The translations under genes and the position numbers were made by a program. Below, one piece after another: positions 55,190 to 64,000 of a stretch of DNA of 64,000 nucleotides. The notes under the pieces are model-generated. The model searched no databases. It was not told the DNA's origin and saw nothing but the letters and a program-made list of their open reading frames with translations. This stretch comes from Ambrosia x helenae (Eukaryota; Streptophyta; Magnoliopsida; Asterales; Asteraceae): positions 109,366,975 through 109,430,974 of the forward strand of contig CM061229.1 of the NCBI GenBank assembly GCA_030844895.1. Direction: 5' to 3'. Position 1 is the first letter of the stretch; the number at the start of each line of letters is the position of its first letter.

Positions 55190-56110
55190 ATTGGCTTAGA
55201 ATTATTGAAGTAAACATACACCTTCAGTCCGTTTGACCAATTTGACCCATTACCCTTTTTAGCTATTATCTTATTGTTGACCTGTTTGAGATAAAAGAAT
55301 TGATAAAGCAAAACACACCACTGGTTCACCATAAACAGTTTAATATCAGCCATAAGCATTTGAAGTTTCTTAAAATGTGTTTAAATATGGGTCAAAGTGA
55401 ATTTGAGCTTAAACTGAACATTTTCTTACCAGTCAAAAGGGATGGGGTTGGTTGACATATACATTTGTTTACAATTATTTCACTACACATAGGCTTAAGT
55501 TGACTTTCAGCCCGTTGACCAATTTGACCCGTTTCCCCTTTTAGCTATTTTCTTATTGTCCCGTTTGAGATTAAAAAATTAACTACTATTTTTTAATAAC
55601 ACACCACCGATTCACAAAAAACTGTTAATAGTTTCAGGTAAACCAAAAGCATATGAAGTTTCTTAAAATGTGGGTCAACCCAAGTTCGAGGTTAAATGTT
55701 CACCAAGGTCAAACAGGCTGGCCTGCTGGGTCTGGTTGACCCATATACATTTCTTTATAAAATTGTTGCACTGAACATAGACTTAACTTGTTTCAGATAG
55801 TTTGACGAATTTGACCAGTTTCCCTTTCTAAATATTTTCATATTATTGACCCATTTGAGAAAAAAAGAATTGAGAGAGCACCCCATCAATTCACCAGAAA
55901 CTGTTAAAGAGTTTAATGTCAATCAAAAGCTTTTGAAGTTTCTTAATGTGTTTAGAATATGGGTCAAAACGAGTTCGAGCTTAACTGTCATTTTCTTACA
56001 CGTCGAAACGAGCGGGCTTGATTGACCCATACACATTTGTTTAAAATTTTTGCACTAAACATACACTTAAATTGACTTTTGCCCCGTTTGACCAATCTGG
56101 CCCGTTTCCC
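55190..56110. repeat. Four degenerate tandem repeats of about 285 bp
   Basis: The phrase GACCAATTTGACCCGTTTCC recurs with changes near 55235, 55517, 55803 and 56088. Each is followed by similar blocks (TTAGCTAT..., GAAGTTTCTTAAAATGTG, GGGTCAA). The period is 282-286 bp. Copies are diverged, so the array is old. Confidence 0.8.
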
Positions 56111-57945
56111 TTAATTGCTTCGCCTATCGATAGATAGCTGGTTGCTTCCAAGCTCAAACCATTTGAAAAGAATTGCTACTTTTTTCTTGTTATTGATAGA
56201 GTGGTATTCTCCGCCCCTGTCAAATAAAGTAGAGGGAGTGTCTTTCTCCAATGATAATCAAGAAAGTTTTTGGGCAAGACAAGAAAGGAACACTAAACGG
56301 GCGAACGGAATTACTGTAAAGAAGACAAGCAAAATCACAATGTAGACCCTAGTCAACCCAGGCATCAATCCTCTCTCCGTTAGCCAAAAAATTGAGCAAA
56401 AGCTAGAAAAAAAAATGAGTGCACACATGTAAATCATATATGATATATACATAGCCCCGCTCCATACACAACATCAATGTCTTATATAAGACCAAAAATA
56501 CCTAAAAGAACATTAAAGCTCATAGCCTATACGTAACTCGTGTATAGATTAAAAAATCTTACCTTAGAAATAAGCGGAGGCTTGTTTGGCACAATACATC
56601 AGTACTTCCTCTTAATGACTTCCTCCTAAGAAAGCACAATGTAATAAAAATAGTAGTTACTAATATGTGATACACAACAACCAAATGATAGTAGTAATTC
56701 GTGAAATTCTAAAAAAGAAAAAAAAATATGACATATGCACAAATCCATGAGCTTACCTCCTATCGTGATGAAGCCTTAGATGTCTCGTCCCTTCTTCTTG
56801 ATATTACAAGTGTACACAAGCTACAATAAGAATGCAGTCATACACATTATCTCTTCAATGAATTATTAGGCTATCACTGATACATGCTATGACTTACTAT
56901 TCAAACTACAAAATGCTCAATGTACATATCTGGATTCAAATCAAAGTAGTAAGAAGAGAGAGTTATAGAAAGACTAAACCTTGGGTCTCCATGTAAACTA
57001 TTCTCTTTTGGATTAAAATTGATAATCGAGCCTGAATTAAACTTGATATTAGTTTCTCAATTTAAGGTATTGAAATCAAACCTACAATAATTGAAGCGGC
57101 AATCTGAGACCCCTTTCAATCGGCCTGACCATAACCATGTATCAAAATCAAGTTTGATAATTTAAATATATCACACCACATAAAAAAAAATCAAAATCTA
57201 TATGTATTTCTGCCTATTGTTTAACTGAACGGGATGAAAAAAAAAAAGTGTAAAGATTATCTACAAACAATACCTCTCAATTGACCATGAACTCTTTTTT
57301 ACCGGTGTTGACTTTGACCTTTCCACATTCCTTTAACCATTCAAATCATCCCTGTAATTTACAAACAGACATGAGAAATGGTTTAGATCTAGGCTAAAAA
57401 AATAGTGTTAAAAGTTAACCATATAACAATGAAAAGGTACCTCTCAACTCTGGTCCCCCTTTCAGAAGTATTGATTAAAATCAACAAATTAAATGCACCA
57501 AAATAACAGTTGACACTCCAATTTATCATAGATAGAAGCTTCTTGAATAGGGGACTGAGAGAGAGAGGTGATGTATCTTCATTTTTTGTAGGGTAAATCG
57601 TAAATGGATTGTACTCTATATTGTATATGGCAGTTATAGCCATAAAGAAAGGAAGTGAAGAGGTGAGCAATTGAAGAGGTGAGCAATTGAAGAAGGTGGG
57701 AGATTAATTCTGAATAAGGGTAACAATGTGATTACAAGGGTAAGAAGAGAATTATGTTTTAGTTTTTAACTAAATAGTCTACATAAAATTACTATTATAA
57801 CCTTGTAAGTGTCTTAATATACCTTTAGGTGACTAATTTACCCCTATCAATTAAGCTTTATTAAGTTGTATATGTAGCTACAAAACTTGTACTCATGTTA
57901 AAATTACAATCATGTACATCACTCCTCCTTTATAATGTATTATAG
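56111..57945. other. 5' portion of Helitron C, no gene recognised
   Basis: AT-rich. Minus-strand frames at 57670-57389 and 56452-56258 show no family motif. A GAGGTGAGCAATTGAAGA unit is repeated twice near 57660-57695. The sequence might hold diverged exons of the captured genes, but none could be supported. Confidence 0.4.
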
Positions 57946-57953
57946 ATTATAGA

Positions 57954-58939
57954 TAAATTTCATACTCCTAAACTACACTCATATACTATGTACAAATAAT
58001 TTTCTAGAGGACTCGTCTCAATCACTAGGTTATAAACCCTAGTGGTACCAAGACATTTGATTGTCTCAATTCACATGTCCAATTTAGTTTTATAAAAAAA
58101 ATCTCGTGTAAAGAAAATTCTAACGATTTTTGATAGTCGTAAGGCCAGCCAGTTTACCCCCCTTTACCCCGAGTAAAAAAAAAAAAAGCATAGGGATGTT
58201 GACAAATGGATACATGGGTGTGACGCGTCAAGAGTCCTATGTTCTTGTTGAAGTCTACTAGCAATTTTGGCATCGTCTCTTTCTTGTCACCAGAAAATTA
58301 GATTAAAAATACATGACTTATAACAAAATTTGGTAATTCAATCAATCATCTCATCCAAACTTTAACAAACACCACCTAACTCTTGGATGAGAAAAAAGGT
58401 AGCTACAACTTGTTTGATGGGCAAAGTCCAATCATCTTTATCCCTAGTCGTAGACATGGTGGGTCAGCTAACCATGGTTCACGCTTTGAATCTAAACCGT
58501 ATGTCGTTGTCATGGAATAAACCTAAGGCTTGGTGGGTTCATAGAATTATTTGTACGTTTAATTTGGGTTGTTCGAAGCCATCTAGCAATGAACTTGAGC
58601 CACACGGACATGGGTGGACCCAAGTGATACTGGAATTTTTATTTTTAGTTTTATCTACTATCAAATACTTGCTTTTTATGTGTATTGTAGAATAGTTATC
58701 CTAATTAACTACACCAATTCGACATCTTTTTATAGTGAGATATTAAAAGATTGTGTGAGCCGTTAATTTACGAAATGTAATTCAACACACAAGAGGGGTA
58801 CTCGCACGATGCAATAGGAACACAAGCACTTATAGTAACATAATATATTACCTTCTTTTAAATAAAAAAAACCATAACAATACCATACTAAAACTAAAGA
58901 GAAACAAATGCTCGTTATTATGTTTTATTTTAATATACA
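57954..58939. other. Noncoding region
   Basis: A 102-codon plus frame at 58387-58695 has no recognised motif and no splice context. Otherwise AT-rich spacer. Confidence 0.4.
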
Positions 58940-59029
58940 CACACACACATACATACATACATACATACATACATACATACATACATACATACATACATAC
59001 ATACATACATACATACATACATACATACA
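58940..59029. repeat. (CATA)n microsatellite
   Basis: A CA run followed by about 20 uninterrupted copies of CATA/ACAT. Cys-Met-Tyr-Val frames read from it are artefacts. Confidence 0.95.
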
Positions 59030-60403
59030 TGTTACCCATACAGTGAGTGACGAAGCTTGAATTTTTGGTTGAAGGAGGCCGAAATTCACGAGACCCAATT
59101 TTTTTTCCAAATCAGTGGGGGCCGGACTCAAGAAATACAAAATTTTTGGATAAAACCGGGAAAATTTACACTACTGAGCCAAAAATCAGTGGAGGTCAGG
59201 GGGTGCTTCGCCCTTGAACCCATATAAAAATTATGAACGTATATAAATCATGGATAACGCTATGTTCCTGAGTTCATTTAAGGGAGGAAAAGAAAAGAAA
59301 TTGAGGAAAATTCTCTCCTTTCTCTTCTTTTCTTTTCCTCCATTTTATTTCTCTTTATTTTCCTTTCATTTCTTTTTCGATTTAGAAGAATTAAATTTGG
59401 TTTAGTTTTCCATTCTTTTTCTTTCATTTCCTTTCAAAAACAATCCATGGAACACACATTCTATCCTTTCCTTTTATTTTCTTTCTTAAAATAAAACTTT
59501 GGACAGATAATTTTTTTTTCCCTTCTTTTCTCTTCTTAAATAAACTTTGTTTTAATACTCAACAATATGCTTTAAATGATTATACCATATGTTTAGAAAG
59601 TTGTATTAGTATAACTTTTAAAATCGTGTAAAATTTTCTTCTTGTTTTCTATTCTTTATTATGATAAGGTATCAGGGGCGGAACCACAGGGGGGTCAGGA
59701 GGGTCCGTTGACCCTCCGGCTGACGAAACGTTTCTTAAGATAGGTATTCAAAATCTGATGGTTTATTATAGCATGACCCCTCATATCGTTTATACAATAG
59801 CTGAAATGTAGAGAGAAAAGTGAAAAACAATGTAGAACTGGTTACGATTTTCGGCTTAGACTGGATTCCGACGAAGGCTACATAATGTTGCAGGTGATGC
59901 TATTAATAAGATGTGAAGAAGACGAGATGAAAAAGGTTGTTTTATATTTAGGTTTAGTTTGTATTTTGGGTCTGTTTTAAATATGCCCAACATAAAAGTG
60001 AGTCTCTACACAGTCCAATAAAATTCTACTTCTAACTAGGGGTGCAAATGAGCCAAGCAGCTCACGAGCTACTTGAGATTGGCTCGATAAAAAGATCGAA
60101 ACAAGCCGAGCCTTATCGATCGAGCTTGAGCCTAAAACAAAGCCCGTTTACTTATCGAGCCCAAGCTCGATCCTGACATATGAAGCTCACCAGGCTCGAC
60201 GAGCCTTATCGAGCCTTAGTATAATATTAATTTTATTAATATTTTATACTATTTACCCCACGTTTAAAGTTGTTTAATAAATGAGTCGAGCCGGGCTTTT
60301 GACTTATCAAGCTATTGAGCCTATTATTTATATTATTTAATTTAATATATTAACTAATAAACACTAAACGAGCCAAGCCCGAGTTGAGCTTGTCAAAATA
60401 ACA
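59030..60403. other. Noncoding region with repeat fragments
   Basis: GGGGTGCTTCGCCCTTGAAC near 59200 and AGGGGCGGAACCACAGG near 59675 are phrases typical of plant transposon ends, but no element could be delimited. From 60040 to 60400 a GAGCC/GGCTC-rich repeat (variations on CGAGCCTTATCGAGC) is present. No gene. Confidence 0.4.
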
Positions 60404-61156
60404 TGATATCAGAAGATCTAAACACAAAATACCCAAAATCTTTACTGATTAACTCAAGAAACAAACAAATACAATCAAAAGAAAGAATACACCTCAAACC
60501 CTAACAACTATCTTATCATCATGATCACAATACTATCTAGACTCAAAAGGATTCAGACGTACAAAAACAAGAACAAGATGTTCAAGTTTAACCCTAATCT
60601 AAAACAAAGTATGAGAGTATTCGAGAGGAAACAAAGAGATGAAAATAATCTGGTGAATAATAGACGAGAGAGAAAACATGTATTTATATCTCTCTCAGAA
60701 GACGCAGCTCCCAAGATAATCAACGGCCAAAATACAATCACCAGGAAAATATCAACGAACATAATAAGTTGTGTTTGTTTGACACGGATTGCCAACGGGG
60801 CAATCCATATCAAACCGGGCCAAAGCTTGTTATAACGATCTGGGCCTTTTATTATACTGGACTTATTATCTCAACCGACCCAAGTCTCTAACCTTTATGT
60901 ATAGCCCAATAGCCATCAAACCATATTAGTATCTAACACGTTCACTGCAAACATCTTGATCAATATCAGCAACATGAACACTGCAACATCTTGGCCTTGA
61001 TCAACAACCTTCATTGTCAGATATCCAATCTTCTCTTGTCAGAATTTTATGCACACTTTTTTTACCTACAAATATCTTATGCAAAATGTTCAAATAACAA
61101 AACTAACTAAGGATAACTAAAATTGAATTAATGAGTTTACCGTACTCATTTTAACA
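60404..61156 (-). repeat. 3' LTR of copia 3
   Basis: On the minus strand it starts TGTTAAAATGAGTACGG just after a polypurine tract (AATAGAGGAGGGG) and ends ...ATATCA at 60404. GATATAAATA at 60690-60681 is a likely TATA box. The right boundary is well supported by the PPT; the left one is inferred from the terminal CA only. Confidence 0.55.
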
Positions 61157-63085
61157 CCCCTCCTCTATTTTAGTATCCGAATGGATTATGCATGTTCAAT
61201 AGATTGCTCAACTCAACATGCTGAGCAACACCAAGCCCCTTGGTCATAATGTCAGCTAATTGTTTCTCTGAACTAACCTTCACAGTTTTAACCAACCCTT
61301 TTGAAACCAAATCTCTTAAAAGAATAAGTCAAGCTCAAAATGTTTGGTTTTATAAAAAAAGACTGGATTTGCAGTTATTGAAAGAGCTGCACTATTATCA
61401 CAAAACAAGCTAACTGGCAACTAAACATGAACTTGTAGCTCAGTTAACAAGTTTATTAACCATAAGATTTCACAAAGAAGTAGTGCACATAGCCCTAAAC
61501 TCTGCTTCAGCAGATGATCTTGCAATTGTAGACTGTTTTTGCTTTTCCAAGACACTAAATTACTTCCTAGAAATATACAAAACCAAGTCACTAATTTTCG
61601 TGTGTCAACACACTTAGCCCAGTCAGAGTCTGGGTAGGCTAACAGATCAAAACTTGTATTTTTACTAAAATAAATTTATTTCCCTGGAGCTTCTTTCAAG
61701 TACCTTAGTAACCTAAATGCAATTTTCAAGTGTCCATCAGTTGGCTAGTGTATGTATTGACTCAAAAAATGCACAGCATAAGAAATGTCTGGTCTAGTAT
61801 GTGATAAATAGATCCGTTTCCCAGCCAACTGCTGATAGCCTGTAATATTTGCTAACACTTGATTATTTAAATTGCATATGTTAACAATAACATGATTAGG
61901 CTTCATAGGACTTTTAACTAGTTTACATGCTAACATGACATACTCAGCTAAAAGGTCTTGACAATATTTCCTTTGTGATAAACATATGTTTTCATCACAG
62001 GAAACAACCTCTAAACCTAAGAAATATTTTAGTTCTCCTAAGTCCTTTATTTTGAACTTATCTTTGAGACAAGTTTTAATCCTATTTATTTCATTGACAC
62101 AACTTCCAGTTATTACAATATCATCTACATATACAAGTAAAAATATTGTAACATATTTTTTAATCATAATGAACAGAGAATAGTCACATTTACTTTGGGT
62201 AAAACCCAATTCACATAACACACCAACAAGCTTTTCATTCCACATTCTTGAAGCTTGTTTTAAACCATACAAAGATTTGTTTAACTTACAAACCTTAGTC
62301 TCATTTTCATAAAACTAACCTTCTGGCAGAGACATATAGACTTCTTCATTTAAGTCACCATACAAAAATGCATTGTTAATGTCTAATTGAAACAATTTCC
62401 AACTGTTCTGAAAAGCTATAGACATAACACGCTTCACAGTGGCAAACTTAACAACAGGAGAGAATGTCTCCTCATAGTTTATACCCTCTTTCTGACTATA
62501 TCCTTTAGCTACAAGTCTAGCTTTAAATCTTTCAATTTCTCCACTAGACTTATACTTGGTCCTATAGACCCATTTACACCCAACAACACTTCTTCCTTTG
62601 GGCAAATCAACCAAGGACCAAGTGTTGTTTCTATCTCATCATTCATAGCACTAACCCAGTGTGGGTCAAGAACAGCTTCTCTATAATTTCTAGGCTCAAC
62701 ACTTTTGTTTAACATACTAGCAAAGACTTTATTATCAACAGTTAGATTAGCATAGTTAACCACCCTTTCAATGCCAAACTTGACATTTCCTTCAACTACA
62801 AAATCATCAAGTTTTTAGGAAAGGTGGACCCGCTAGTGCTTCTTCTAACAGTTTGAGAAATAGAGTCATTGCCCTCAGGAAGAACATTATTTTTATTGTC
62901 ATGTATCACATTCTCAACCCTGCCAATAGTTTTGGTCTCATTATCAGAATGTGAACTTGAAGGTTCACTTAGATTTTGAGACTCAAAGCTAGACTGCTAA
63001 AACCCATGTGTTTGTGACTCACTTTTACCTATAACCCCTCTTTCGTCATTGGGCTCTTCAGTTGTTTCAGATGTTTGTGTCTCAT
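61157..63085 (-). pseudogene. Copia 3 pol, decayed (RT and RNase H)
   Basis: Minus-strand reading frames at 62763-62509, 62614-62315 and 62272-61745 carry successive RT blocks: DPHWVSAMNDEI, CKWVYRTKYK, INYEETFSPVVK, LDINNAFLYGDL, LYGLKQASRMW and YVDDIVITGS (near 62125). The RNase H region (61744-61157) is broken by stops but ends with QLADIMTKGL and LSNLLNMHNPFGY. Several frameshifts and stops are present. The integrase and gag are missing; sequence right of about 63085 no longer matches, so the element is truncated. It belongs to a different copia lineage from elements 1 and 2, judging by its RT. Confidence 0.85.
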
Positions 63086-64000
63086 TGTCAAAAAAGTTAA
63101 AGAAATTTAATGAATCTAATTCAGTATTATTGATGTATTGTAAAATACATATATTTTCTAGTGTAAAGTTTGTATAATTTTCGAGTCGTTTAAATAGTGT
63201 TTTTATTAGTTTTAGGCTTGTACTGGTCTATTTTATTTAGTATAGGTTTTATATATTTTTATTAGTTTTGGTTCTTTTTTAGTATTTATCTATTTTATTT
63301 TATATTTTGCTAGGTGTTCATGGATGTTGGAGCGTAAACGAACTACTTTAGTCAAGTCAAGAACAACCGAGTCGAGAGCACGATGCCATAATACTATATA
63401 TATCAATAGTATAATAGTAATAATAATAATAATAATAAAACAAAAAAAAATACAAAATAACGTGACTTTTGTCACTTGTGTCAAAAGGGCCAAGGCCCAA
63501 ATGGCCAAATCCAAAAGGAGGTTGGATCGACAGAAAAGTAAGTGGAGGCACAATTATATCAGGAGGAAAAGCGGCGCACAAATATTATTGAGAGGCGCCA
63601 CAAATTAGAGGGGAAGGAGGCAGCGAGAATTATCAAAAGGAGATCGCACGTCCTACGACAGAAGGCAGCCTCAAGTGCACATTAAGAGAAGTGGAGGTTA
63701 AGGGTTGAAGCCTAGGTGCGAGCACGGGTCGGTTCTAATTCAATATTTATTTATTTTTTCTATTCTAACCCGTTGTGAACGCCATGAATATTATTTGTTT
63801 TTATTGTTTTGATTTTATCATGACTTTTATTGGCTAAACCTTGACGCTACCTAGGCGATGATGATTACGCTTGTTTGATTTATTTTCTTTTGGTTTTAGA
63901 ACTTTTAGTTGTGGGTGAATTTTAAAGTAAAGAACTTTTTATTTTCTGGTTTGATGTGTATGCATATTTAGTTTTATTTAAATAACTTTTATAAACTCCA
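63086..64000. other. AT-rich end of the window
   Basis: An (AAT)n tract lies at about 63415-63438. A purine-rich, GC-richer patch at 63480-63730 has no clear coding sequence. No gene supported. Confidence 0.45.

Larger units (their letters stand above)
48705..57953 (-). mobile_element. Helitron C carrying captured gene fragments
   Basis: On the minus strand the 5' end reads TCTATAATCTATAATACATT (TC at 57953; a second candidate TC lies at 57946). The 3' end has a CCCGCGG...GCGCGGG hairpin (48719-48736), then CTAG ending at 48705. The flanks are A and T as for Helitrons, with no target duplication. The span is 9.25 kb, or about 4.5 kb without the nested copia element. Inside, all on the minus strand, are pieces of an Alfin-like PHD gene, a RadA-like gene and an unrecognised gene. 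No Rep/helicase is present, so it is non-autonomous. Confidence 0.65.

Noticed and set aside
58387..58695. 102-codon plus frame as a small gene
   Set aside because: No recognised family, no promoter or splice evidence; probably chance.
58848..59140. Two frames rich in Met-Tyr-Val-Cys repeats
   Set aside because: They are translations of the (CATA)n microsatellite.
60521..60835. 104-codon plus frame and its minus counterpart
   Set aside because: Both fall in the copia 3 LTR around its TATA box and have no domain.

Overview
The window looks like plant nuclear DNA, most likely from a eudicot. It is AT-rich, its genes carry short GT-AG introns, it has a eukaryotic-type tRNA-Pro gene, and most of it is plant transposable elements of many classes. 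I cannot fix the species from sequence alone; the element mix would suit a large, repeat-rich genome such as an Asteraceae genome, but that is inference.

Ordinary genes are few. A tRNA-Pro(TGG) gene lies at 269-340. A five-exon, apparently intact gene for a cinnamoyl-CoA-reductase-like extended SDR lies on the minus strand at 1914-4607, with a TATA box about 125 bp upstream of its ATG. I see no other complete host gene.

Layout. 5.6-9.1 kb: a broken PIF/Harbinger transposase fragment, then a separate 1.9 kb element with 15-bp TIRs and a TAA target duplication that carries only a broken MYB/trihelix-type ORF1. 9.4-19.9 kb: a Tat-like Ty3/gypsy element (TSD ACAAG) with gag-pol on the plus strand, two intron-like 77-nt insertions in RNase H, an intact three-exon antisense gene of 830 codons, and tandem repeats that copy the PPT/LTR junction. 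21.7-23.8 kb: a giant fold-back element whose loop holds a tRNA-like sequence. 24.4-28.0 kb: a MITE-like element, a long-TIR element, microsatellites and a small Helitron. 28.4-35.6 kb: a minus-strand LTR element (TSD AATAC) with nearly identical 434-bp LTRs but only relics of coding sequence. 35.7-37.35 kb: a 5'-truncated LINE. 37.4-42.3 kb: a broken Ty1/copia element (TSD GAAAT). 42.3-43.5 kb: a hairpin MITE nested in a long-TIR element. 44.4-46.4 kb: a minus-strand Helitron. 48.7-57.95 kb: a minus-strand Helitron carrying intron-containing fragments of an Alfin-like PHD gene, a RadA-like gene and an unrecognised gene; a young Ty1/copia element with identical LTRs (TSD CATTT) is inserted in the Alfin-like exon. 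60.4-63.1 kb: the decayed 3' half of another copia element.

The elements do not form a pathway; they form a nest. The most unusual features are the Helitron carrying fragments of several genes and split by a recent copia insertion, the RNase H introns and antisense gene of the gypsy element, the PPT/LTR tandem repeats, and the fold-back element with its tRNA-like core. All boundaries were read by eye, and homology calls come from recognised motifs without a database search.
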